From positions 1 to 15,347 of the forward strand of contig JAUWHL010000188.1 of NCBI GenBank assembly GCA_030605895.1: DNA of 15,347 nt. Direction: 5' to 3'. Shown piece by piece: positions 7,696 through 14,537 of the stretch. The stretch comes from Promethearchaeota archaeon (GTDB taxonomy: Archaea > Asgardarchaeota > Lokiarchaeia > Sigyniarchaeales > SOKP01). A program made the position numbers and the translations under genes. Under the pieces are notes generated by a model, which was not told where the DNA came from, did no database searches, and was given only the letters and a program-made list of their open reading frames with translations. The first letter of the stretch is position 1; the number at the start of each line of letters is the position of its first letter.

Positions 7696-7847
7696 GTTAA
7701 TCTATCAGAAAGATCTTAATCAATCGAAAATTCAAAATATTGTTTATTTTAATATATTTTAATATCTTAATAATACTTCAATATAAACAAAATATTTATT
7801 CTTATTAAATACTATTTTTTACCAAAAATCTATAATATTTGACCTTT

Positions 7848-9662
7848 TTAAGGATAAAAATTTACGCTTGAAATTCTTGATTTTTTACTGATAATATTGA
7901 TAAATTCTTGAATTGACAAATTATTTTCTTTAAGATCATCTAAAGAAATATATTCAATTGCTCCATCTTGAATAAATTGATGAAAATCTCCTTGAATTTC
8001 TACTCTTTTAAATAAATCAATTTCCAAGTTATTACGAAAATGAATTGAATTTGTATACTCATAATTTTGGATATTATTTAATGATTTGACTTCTTTTGGA
8101 AAATGTTTTAAGTCTAATTTCGTAAATCTTTTTATCGCTTTTTTTGAGCCATTTTCGCTTACTATAAAATTTTTATCAAATTTTTCTGATAATTCTATGC
8201 TTATTTTATTTAATTCATTCAAAATTCTCAAACTTAGCTTAATTGCATCTGAATTCTCGTGGAGTTCATAATTTGTTAAAAATTTGACTGATTCATTCAA
8301 TCCAATCAAACTAATTGATAAATCCTGATTTTGCAATTTAAAGAATTGGGCTCTACTAATTAGACCACCACAACAAGGTAATTGTTTCAATTTTAATCTT
8401 TTTTCAATTATTTGATATTTTTTGAGTAAAATCTCTGAACTTAAAATTACTTTCGAATTTAATAACTCCAAAAATTTTCCTTCATCTTTGCTAATATATG
8501 CATATCTTGGCAGATTTAAACTGATATTCTGAAGAACTCCAAAATTATTTAAGTTATTCTCTAAGGATTTTTCAAGGTTTCTATTATAAAATGCATTTAA
8601 ACAGAACTTTATAAAACTAACATCTCTAAAAGCATTAAGGTCATCCCAAAATTTCAAATAGGTTTGATTTACTTCTTTAAAAAAATCGTTATCTAAGAAT
8701 ATCTGAAGGTGAGGGGTTAAATAATTAATATTTTTCTCACTAATTTCCTTAAACACGAAAATTAGGGCTTTAAATAATTTTAAGCATTGTTCCCCATAAT
8801 CTTCATAGTTAGTATTGATTATTCCATTAGGGTTTATAGCAGGAACTTTAGAAAATGATTCAAGGATAGAAATGCTTGAAGATAATGATATTGATGGAAT
8901 TTCACGTCCAGTAATAATTGATAATAGATTTATTTCAGAGATAAATTTTCGAATTTCTTGTTTAACTATTTCTTCAGATAAATTTTTTATATATGGAGCC
9001 AAAAAAATAGTAATTAGATTGAAACCTTGATTGCCATAAAATTCACCTTGAACCATTCCAAGCCATTTAGAAAACTGAGAAAGGGCTGAAGTGATATCTT
9101 TTGGAGGCTTTTGTTTGATTTGCCCCTTTAGATTATCAATAGGAGGAAATCCACTAATTAAAAGTAAACGAGGGTCCCAAATCTGAGTGAATGGTCTTAG
9201 ATCAAAATAAGATAAGCCGTTGATATGAATATCACCAAATAAATGGGCTTTAGATTCCTCATTATTAAGTATTCTTAAATGCGTGTATTCTTCGGCTATT
9301 TGGTTTGCTGACCAATGATTTATTCTTTCTGGATTTATCCACTTATTAAATTCATTGTTAGATTCTTTTTTTAGCATTTCTTCATAATCCATTAAAGGCA
9401 TTCCAATTCGGGTATATAATTTACGTTCATTCTCAAAATGTTGTTCTGAAAGTATTGAACAAACAATTTCTCTTATATGAGGTCCAGAAAGAAATTTAAT
9501 ACCAGAACTAATTATTCTTCTTACTCCTAATTCAGTTATGTGCTTAGCATCTGTTTCACTCATGCCGGTTTCTTTCAAAATGCTTTCAAAAATCTTATCT
9601 GAGTCGAATTCAGCAATATTTCCTTCAGTTCTAAATACTTTAGGTAATAAATTCATATCCAT
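7848..9662 (-). CDS. NrdD-like anaerobic ribonucleotide reductase homologue without glycyl-radical domain
   Basis: The product has 604 residues. Residues 8-98 are an ATP-cone (FRTEGNIAEFDSDKI, later KLYTRIGMP), the allosteric domain of ribonucleotide reductases. Residues about 118-600 follow the class III (NrdD) barrel in order: FGDIHINGLSYFDLRP (142-157), EFYGNQGFN (207-215), FLAPYIKNLS (220-229), NLPRYAY (383-389), IGLNESVKFL (453-462), then the late GAIEYISL (567-574). Active NrdD has a Cys after the RP motif (RPxNCLQHDLR); here it is RPFTQIWDPR, without Cys. Only five cysteines exist (68, 293, 354, 430, 431), and I see no clear thiyl-radical Cys. The protein ends where NrdD continues into its four-Cys zinc site and RVxGY glycyl-radical loop. 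The 162 bases downstream hold no continuation in any frame. It is therefore probably a non-catalytic or re-purposed paralogue. ATG 9662 or 9656 could start it. Confidence 0.82.
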   Translation of the reverse strand: MDMNLLPKVFRTEGNIAEFDSDKIFESILKETGMSETDAKHITELGVRRIISSGIKFLSGPHIREIVCSILSEQHFENERKLYTRIGMPLMDYEEMLKKESNNEFNKWINPERINHWSANQIAEEYTHLRILNNEESKAHLFGDIHINGLSYFDLRPFTQIWDPRLLLISGFPPIDNLKGQIKQKPPKDITSALSQFSKWLGMVQGEFYGNQGFNLITIFLAPYIKNLSEEIVKQEIRKFISEINLLSIITGREIPSISLSSSISILESFSKVPAINPNGIINTNYEDYGEQCLKLFKALIFVFKEISEKNINYLTPHLQIFLDNDFFKEVNQTYLKFWDDLNAFRDVSFIKFCLNAFYNRNLEKSLENNLNNFGVLQNISLNLPRYAYISKDEGKFLELLNSKVILSSEILLKKYQIIEKRLKLKQLPCCGGLISRAQFFKLQNQDLSISLIGLNESVKFLTNYELHENSDAIKLSLRILNELNKISIELSEKFDKNFIVSENGSKKAIKRFTKLDLKHFPKEVKSLNNIQNYEYTNSIHFRNNLEIDLFKRVEIQGDFHQFIQDGAIEYISLDDLKENNLSIQEFINIISKKSRISSVNFYP

Positions 9663-9937
9663 ATTTATCCGGTTAGAATATTTTTATTGATTAATAAAAT
9701 CTAAGAGGCTATAAATAACATTATTATTAATGGATTGAACTTAAAGATCTTTTATCAGAAAAATAGGATTTAAGCAACAAAGTTTAAAAAAGGTATATAC
9801 AAAATTAAAATCGCTTCTTAATGCAAATTTCATTAAATTTATTAGTAGAAATTATATTCTATAGACAGCTCTCATTGTAATTTCAGAATTCTTATACTCT
9901 CTTAACTTTATTTTAAAAAGATAAGATATTTTTTATA
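9663..9937. other. Longest intergenic stretch, divergent promoter region
   Basis: These 275 bases separate the divergent NrdD-like (-) and nuclease-fold (+) genes. They are very AT-rich with several TATA-like blocks. I find no tRNA, hairpin terminator, direct repeat or convincing protein gene. A TATA-like AGGTATATAC at 9791-9800 sits about 25 bp before an ATG at 9821 that opens a frame of only 19 codons. Confidence 0.5.
9907..9920 (+). promoter_or_regulatory. Possible TATA box for the nuclease-fold gene
   Basis: TTTATTTTAAAAAG is centred about 25 bp before ATG 9938, fitting an archaeal TATA box with transcription starting at or near the start codon. No Shine-Dalgarno sequence precedes the ATG, in keeping with a leaderless message. 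Low sequence complexity makes this tentative. Confidence 0.3.
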
Positions 9938-10732
9938 ATGAAAACCTTTTCTTTGATATCATTAAGACAGTTTTATTCGGAAATTTATCAGATTTTAAAG
10001 GAAACTGATACAAATGTCATTGAGATTTGGTGGGAACTTTCAAAAATTACTTTCTTCAATCAATTCAATAAATCGGAGTTAAGAGAATTTTTAGGGAATT
10101 TTAATTTTATCTCTATTCAAAAAGGAAATTACCAAGACTATATTGTTATTAATAAAATCTTATTCATCTTGGATTGCGTTAACACTTTAGAATATGATAT
10201 TAAACAAATCTCTGAGATATTAAATTATGACGGATTTGAAATCTTAGTACAAGAAATTCTCTCAAGAAATAATTATATCACCAGAAAGAATTTTAGATTT
10301 TCAGATAAATCAAATTTTAAATCCGAAACTTTACAGAAGCGCTATGAAATTGATGTGATTGGTATTTATTCAAAATTTGTTTTATTAATTGATGCAAAAC
10401 AATGGAAACGTAAGGATTCATATAGCTCTATCAATAAAGCAGCAAATTTGCAGTATCGTCGAGCTATAGCTCTAAAAAAAAATCCTGAAATCTTCTCAAG
10501 GCTAATTCAAGAATTATTAGGGAACAAAACAAATCTAAAGAAACGATTACCATTTATTATAATACCATTGATGGCAACTTTAGAGGATAATAGCTTTAGG
10601 ATTAATAATAATCAAATTCCTCTTGTTTCAATATATGAACTGAATTCATTTTTGCAAGAATTACAAAACAATTTAGTTTATTTTAACACAATCCAAATTA
10701 ATAAAATATATATACAAAAAAAATTATTATGA
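9938..10732 (+). CDS. PD-(D/E)XK nuclease-fold protein
   Basis: The product has 264 residues. Residues 1-92 are a helical N-terminal region I do not recognise. Residues about 96-215 have the restriction-endonuclease-like core: a first helix with Glu101 (YDGFEILVQEILSRNNY), then a strand ending in Asp139 (RYEIDVIGIYSK), then the signature D152-A-K154 (LLIDAKQWKR), then a basic helix with QYRR (172-175). The E...D...DxK order and spacing fit Mrr/Hjc-like archaeal nucleases, which cut DNA using one or two magnesium ions. No methylase, specificity subunit or Cas protein is nearby, so a restriction or defence role has no support from context; repair or an orphan role is equally likely. The gene converges on the roadblock gene with a 27 bp gap. 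The fold call is good; the biological role is unknown. Confidence 0.75.
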   Translation: MKTFSLISLRQFYSEIYQILKETDTNVIEIWWELSKITFFNQFNKSELREFLGNFNFISIQKGNYQDYIVINKILFILDCVNTLEYDIKQISEILNYDGFEILVQEILSRNNYITRKNFRFSDKSNFKSETLQKRYEIDVIGIYSKFVLLIDAKQWKRKDSYSSINKAANLQYRRAIALKKNPEIFSRLIQELLGNKTNLKKRLPFIIIPLMATLEDNSFRINNNQIPLVSIYELNSFLQELQNNLVYFNTIQINKIYIQKKLL

Positions 10733-10759
10733 GTCTAAAATAAGCTCAACCATAGTAAT

Positions 10760-11845
10760 TCAGGTTTGTTTCTTTATTAAACCTAAATATTCCTTTATTT
10801 GTTTTTTGACTATATTTACAGCAAAATTAATTATACCACTTTTTATTTTAGGATGAGATAATAATATTAAAAACATATCTTTAACACTTGGATTATTTTT
10901 ATCAATAGGAGCAAGATCTAGCACACCGTCTGTTGCTTTTAGTGAGATTGTTTTTAATGTACCGGCACCTAATCCTTCTATAATATCTGTCCCTATCATT
11001 GAAAGGTTCATTCCAATAGTAGCAAATAAAGAATCAGAAATTCTACTTGATGTTGCTGAGGCCAATATAGTTCCATCTGTTTTTATTATTGCTGATGCTT
11101 CAATGTTTAAGTCTAATATCAGTAATCTTTTCAAGATTTCATTCATACTAGATGGTGGAATCTCTTCCTTGGGTTCTTCTTTATCCTTTTTTTTAGCTTT
11201 AGGAGTTTCTAATTTCTTAACTGATATTTTTTTTGAAAGAAAGCCTAAAACCTCGGTCATATCTTTTTCTAATTGTTTTTGTTTTAAGACACATTCTTCA
11301 CTTTCACTTTCAGTACTTCCTATAGGAATTGGAGATAATGGCGTTTCTTGTTCTTCACTCTTATCTTCTAAAACTGAACTTTTTAGTTCTGAAAAAGCAT
11401 CTGAAATTGCATCCTTAGAGCGAGGAGAGGGAGTTGGTAAAGATGAGGGCCTTTTAATACCACTCTGAGCGTTAATTATTGATCCTTGAAAGGGTTGAGC
11501 GGGAATTTCTTGTAAAATTGTTGGTTTACTATCTTTAGGAGTTGGTATTTCATATTCTTTCTCTGATATTGAAGGAATCTCTTGTAATTCCATAGTTTTA
11601 TCATTAATCTCAGTTTCTTTTGGAATTTCTTCTAATTTTAATTCTTCTTCTATTTTTTCTTTTGGTTTAACAGCTTCTTCTTTTGTTTTTTTCGATACTT
11701 TTTTTTTCTTTTTCTTTTCTGTAGTAATCTTCTGCCCCCTTACTCGGGTTGCTCTAGATGAAACTGGTAATAACGCTCCACAATTCCTGCAAATGCGAGT
11801 ATTAAGCTCATTATTGGTAGTACCACAATTCTGACATATAATCAA
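10760..11845 (-). CDS. Zinc ribbon - disordered linker - roadblock/LC7 domain protein
   Basis: The product has 361 residues. Residues 1-27 form a CxxC-x11-CxxC zinc ribbon (Cys4, 7, 19, 22; IICQNCG... and CRNCGALL). Residues about 30-232 are a charged, Pro/Ser/Glu/Lys-rich and probably disordered linker. Residues about 233-350 form a roadblock/LC7-like domain: helix (MNEILKRLLILD), strand pair IEASAIIKTDGTILASATS with the typical turn, helix (SLFATIGMNLSMIGTDIIEGL), strands LKTISLKATDGVLDLAPI, and a final helix. Roadblock proteins dimerise and scaffold or regulate small GTPases, as in Ragulator or MglB; here two roadblock-bearing GTPases lie close by. The start is TTG 11845: no ATG or GTG precedes it in frame before an upstream stop, and the zinc ribbon begins at once. 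A strong AAGGAGATCA lies at 11876-11885, too far (30 bases) to serve this TTG in the usual way. Confidence 0.82.
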   Translation of the reverse strand: MIICQNCGTTNNELNTRICRNCGALLPVSSRATRVRGQKITTEKKKKKKVSKKTKEEAVKPKEKIEEELKLEEIPKETEINDKTMELQEIPSISEKEYEIPTPKDSKPTILQEIPAQPFQGSIINAQSGIKRPSSLPTPSPRSKDAISDAFSELKSSVLEDKSEEQETPLSPIPIGSTESESEECVLKQKQLEKDMTEVLGFLSKKISVKKLETPKAKKKDKEEPKEEIPPSSMNEILKRLLILDLNIEASAIIKTDGTILASATSSRISDSLFATIGMNLSMIGTDIIEGLGAGTLKTISLKATDGVLDLAPIDKNNPSVKDMFLILLSHPKIKSGIINFAVNIVKKQIKEYLGLIKKQT

Positions 11846-12009
11846 TAGATCCGTCTCACTCTCTAATCTTTTGGTTGATCTCCTTATTTAATTAGACTTT
11901 TTAAGTTATATCACGTAATTCTACTATTTTAATTTTTACCTTATAAAATACAAATAAAAATTTAATTTTATTAATATTAGTAATTATAAAATGAATATAT
12001 AACACTTTC

Positions 12010-12022
12010 AAAAAGAAATAAA
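12010..12022 (-). terminator. T-rich terminator after the GTPase gene
   Basis: On the minus strand this reads TTTATTTCTTTTT, about 15 bases past the stop of the 322-residue GTPase gene. It has the form of an archaeal T-tract terminator. No hairpin is evident. Confidence 0.35.
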
Positions 12023-12037
12023 TTTGATATAATTCAG

Positions 12038-13006
12038 TTATTTATAAAGAATCTCTTTTAATAAATTTGCAAAGGCCTCGAGATCTTCTTTCCGAAAGAT
12101 GGGTTCGTCTTTTAAGAGTATTAAATAATACGGTGCAGACTCTTTCTTTAATGTAATTTGTTTAAATATGAAATTTTTGCCAAACCTTTGAACTATCATC
12201 CGATTTTCATATTGTTCTTCTATAGGATTGGTGTATTGGAAGGAATCATGAAGTGTAAGGAAATAGGGCGTACTTGCGGTCAGTAGGTGCTTTGTTTCAT
12301 CATCTTTATAGTAGGATCCAATTATAAGTGAATTATCGTCAATGACCACCATCCCATCAGATTCAACCTTCTTGGCAAATTCGTGAATTGTTTTTTCTAT
12401 TAGTTCTGATTTTGGATATAAATTTAAAAGAATCTCAGACACAGCTGTAATGATTGAGCCAAAATTATAAATAGATGTTTCATAATAATATACTTCTTTA
12501 TATTCAGTTGCTTTTAATTTATCTTTTAAATCTATAATTAAAGCTTCCATTTCATTTTGGGCACTTCTTCTTAGAGCAGGATCGAACTTATGAAGAAATA
12601 CATATATCGGAGGCTCGATTTCTAAATCTTTAAACTGCTCTATTACATCTTTAAAATAACTTATAGCTTCTGAAAATCTTTCTTTGTCTTGAATATCAAT
12701 TACATAGATAGCGATTTCAGTTCCTTCAAAATATTTGCCTGGATTCTTCAAATAGGCAATTCGATAAGCTAACTGCCCTCCAAGGTCCCATTCCGCAATC
12801 TCTTTTCCCAAGAAATCAAACATTCTTCTTTGAGCTCCTCTCGTGGGGGAAAGGATTGCTATCTTAGAAAATTCTCTTTGAAGTGATAAAATAATGCTTG
12901 TTTTGCCTGCATTATCGAGACCTGTGAACATTATTTTTGAAACTTCTGGTTTTGGGGGTTCCTTTTTTTTCAAGTATAGTATTGATTGTTTAAGATTCTT
13001 TTCCAA
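12038..13006 (-). CDS. Rag/Arf-like small GTPase with C-terminal roadblock/longin domain
   Basis: The product has 322 residues. A short Lys/Pro-rich tail (1-22) precedes the G domain (about 23-195): P-loop GLDNAGKTS (29-37), Thr55 in SPTRGAQ as switch I, G3 WDLGGQ (73-78), G4 HKFD (139-142), G5 TSI (177-179). The P-loop and WDLGGQ are Arf-like, whereas HKxD in place of NKxD and the C-terminal domain (about 203-322, GMVVIDDNSLIIGSYY and following strands and helices) are Rag/Gtr-like. It is a clear paralogue of the GTPase at 6222-7685; both share IDIQDxER, EPPI/FPPI and KFDP. There is no Arf-type N-terminal Gly2 and no C-terminal Cys for lipidation. The TTG start at 13006 is supported by AGGTGA nine bases upstream. 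It probably cycles between GTP and GDP states and pairs through its roadblock domain. The next upstream gene on this strand is a LOG-type gene, 153 bp away. Confidence 0.88.
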   Translation of the reverse strand: MEKNLKQSILYLKKKEPPKPEVSKIMFTGLDNAGKTSIILSLQREFSKIAILSPTRGAQRRMFDFLGKEIAEWDLGGQLAYRIAYLKNPGKYFEGTEIAIYVIDIQDKERFSEAISYFKDVIEQFKDLEIEPPIYVFLHKFDPALRRSAQNEMEALIIDLKDKLKATEYKEVYYYETSIYNFGSIITAVSEILLNLYPKSELIEKTIHEFAKKVESDGMVVIDDNSLIIGSYYKDDETKHLLTASTPYFLTLHDSFQYTNPIEEQYENRMIVQRFGKNFIFKQITLKKESAPYYLILLKDEPIFRKEDLEAFANLLKEILYK

Positions 13007-13015
13007 AGTTAAATT

Positions 13016-13021
13016 TCACCT
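13016..13021 (-). promoter_or_regulatory. Ribosome binding site supporting a TTG start
   Basis: The minus strand reads AGGTGA, an exact part of the archaeal GGAGGTGAT consensus, nine bases before TTG 13006. It fixes the start of the 322-residue GTPase. Confidence 0.65.
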
Positions 13022-13159
13022 AAACTTATAAAAGTAATTTAAATATAAATATATTCTTTTTGTAAGATAAAAAATTATATCATACTATTTTAGTTCTTTG
13101 CTTTTTAAAAATAATTTAATACTTTCAATTTCTGTAATCTCTAAGTTAAAAGCTTAAAC

Positions 13160-13684
13160 TTATTGTATGTCTAGTAGTTCTTTTAATTTAGAAATTGCTT
13201 CTTGAGGAGTCGTAACACCATAGATCTTATCATACCGTCTATCATCTAATTTTTGCCCTGCTAGTTGTGATGACCACCCTTTAACACTAGATAAAGCTAC
13301 AATTGGTTTTTGATAAATCCATGCAAAGCAGATTTCTGATAATGTACCTGCTTTACCACTAATAGCTAAACATGCATCACCACTGAGAACAACAACAATA
13401 TTCCTTGCTTGGGAAAATGGACAAGGAATTACAATATCAATGTATTTGTTTGCTAAAGATTTCTCTTCATATGGTATTATTCCAATTGTTAATCCATTTT
13501 CTTCTTTCACACCCCGGCAAACGGCTTCCATTACACCAGATAACCCACCGCATGCAACAATAAATTTATTTTGAGCAAGTAATCTTCCAATTTCAAATGT
13601 TTTTTTTTCAATATCCTTATTTATTTCACTTGCTCCAATTACAGAAACCACCCCGTTAAAATCCTTTTTAATGTCAAAATTCAT
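13160..13684 (-). CDS. LOG/TIGR00725-type Rossmann-fold protein
   Basis: The product has 174 residues, the usual size for the family. The first strand is VSVIGASE (13-20). GGLSGVMEAVCRG (46-58) matches the GGxxGVMxAxxxG motif of lysine-decarboxylase-like/LOG proteins. ISGKAGTLSE (108-117) stands where LOG enzymes have PGGxGTxxE; the GT and Glu remain but the PGG is replaced. Arg94 in the ARN motif is in the usual place. LOG enzymes release the base from nucleoside 5'-monophosphates; the TIGR00725 branch is largely uncharacterised and includes a molybdenum cofactor carrier. The altered motif and short length point to that branch, so a phosphoribohydrolase role should not be assumed. ATG 13684 lacks a clear ribosome site. 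The gene is divergent from the zinc-ribbon helix gene, 141 bp away. Confidence 0.8.
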   Translation of the reverse strand: MNFDIKKDFNGVVSVIGASEINKDIEKKTFEIGRLLAQNKFIVACGGLSGVMEAVCRGVKEENGLTIGIIPYEEKSLANKYIDIVIPCPFSQARNIVVVLSGDACLAISGKAGTLSEICFAWIYQKPIVALSSVKGWSSQLAGQKLDDRRYDKIYGVTTPQEAISKLKELLDIQ

Positions 13685-13825
13685 ACTTTTATGGCTCTTT
13701 ACTTTTTTTTAATGATATTTTTAAGATTTAATTTATTAATGATAAATCATAAAGATAAAAATAAAATATTATTCTATGTGATATTAATCTTATCTAATAA
13801 AACTAATTAAATAATCCAAGGACAA

Positions 13826-14476
13826 ATGAATGAATCCAATAATGAAGAAGAGAAAATTAAAGTTTCAGAAGAATCAGAAGATTTAGAAAAAAAAACTGAA
13901 AGCAGCTTTAAAGCAAAACTTAAAGATAAAATTGGGGGTAGTAAAGAACGTTTAGGTAAATTTGCCACAAAGGTTAAAGAGAAAGTAGGAGAAAGTAAAG
14001 AAAAAGCAAAAATTGCCATGGAACAAAGAAAGGAAAAAAAAGAGATCGAAAGAGAAGAAAAGGAAGCTAGAGAAAAAATAGAACGAGAAGCCAAAGAAAA
14101 AGCGAAAAGGGAAGCTAGAGAAAAGGCAGAAAGAGAAGCCAAAGAAAAAGCAGAAAGAGAAGCTAAAGAAAAAGCAGAAAGAGAAGCTAAAGAAAAGGCA
14201 GAAAGAGAAGCTAAGGAAAAAGCAGAAAGAGAAGCTAAAGAAAAGGCAGAAAGAGAAATTAAAGAAAAAGCAGAAAAAGAAGCGAAAGAAAAAGCAGAAA
14301 AGGAAGCAAGGGAAAAAGAAGCAAGAGAAGTTGCAGAGAAAATGGCAAAATTTAGGGAAGAAAAGGAAGCCGAGATTCAATTGAAAAAATCGCGAAAAAT
14401 TATTTGTCAGATGTGTGGTTCAATGAATGATAGGACTCGTACATCATGTAGCAAATGCCATTCAAGCCTTATTTAA
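13826..14476 (+). CDS. Charged octad-repeat helix protein with C-terminal zinc ribbon
   Basis: The product has 216 residues. The acidic N-terminus (1-25) is followed by two similar segments, KLKDKIGGSKER (31-42) and KVKEKVGESKEK (49-60). Residues 80-167 are eleven octads of the type EAKEKAER, five of them identical (104-143). In this octad every i to i+4 pair is either opposite charges (E1-K5, K3-E7, E4-R8 and onward into the next unit) or Ala-Ala, the pattern of a stable single alpha helix; an 8-residue period does not suit a heptad coiled coil. The C-terminus is a CxxC-x10-CxxC zinc ribbon (Cys194, 197, 208, 211), close in sequence to that of the 10760-11845 protein. No signal or membrane segment is present. 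AAGGA lies a few bases before ATG 13826. It may act as a rigid spacer joining two binding ends; the function is unknown. Confidence 0.8.
   Translation: MNESNNEEEKIKVSEESEDLEKKTESSFKAKLKDKIGGSKERLGKFATKVKEKVGESKEKAKIAMEQRKEKKEIEREEKEAREKIEREAKEKAKREAREKAEREAKEKAEREAKEKAEREAKEKAEREAKEKAEREAKEKAEREIKEKAEKEAKEKAEKEAREKEAREVAEKMAKFREEKEAEIQLKKSRKIICQMCGSMNDRTRTSCSKCHSSLI
14063..14326 (+). repeat. 24-bp tandem repeat inside the helix gene
   Basis: Eleven in-frame copies of a 24-bp unit code for octads of the EAKEKAER type. The centre (14135-14254) is identical at protein level, with only a few silent changes such as AAA/AAG, GCT/GCC and GCA/GCG. Flanking copies differ by substitutions (for example Ile for Ala, Lys for Arg). 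Such a run can lengthen or shorten by slippage without breaking the frame. Confidence 0.85.
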
Positions 14477-14537
14477 TAATACAAAGGGAACTCTAGTTAA
14501 GTATTTCAATTAAATATAATCCCATTTTTACTTTCAA

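Noticed and set aside
7686..7847. The possibility that the NrdD-like gene is a frameshifted pseudogene with its glycyl-radical end in the downstream spacer
   Set aside because: I read the spacer on the minus strand in all frames and found no Cys-rich zinc site or RVxGY-like sequence, and stops are frequent.
9663..9937. A possible tRNA or small structured RNA in the longest gap
   Set aside because: The stretch is too AT-rich, with no cloverleaf, no GTTC-type loop and no GC-rich stem.
11103..11468. A plus-strand frame opposite the roadblock protein linker
   Set aside because: It is opposite the charged linker of a gene with identifiable domains at both ends; the product has low-complexity Ser/Leu/Phe composition.
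14063..14326. A possible CRISPR-like or mobile repeat
   Set aside because: The 24-bp units are in frame, directly adjacent without spacers, and fully explained by the octad protein repeat.
13952..14380. A minus-strand open frame coding a Phe/Ser/Cys-rich product opposite the helix gene
   Set aside because: It is the mirror of the Lys/Glu repeat: antisense of AAA/GAA codons gives TTT/TTC. It has no ribosome site, and the plus-strand product has a clear zinc ribbon.
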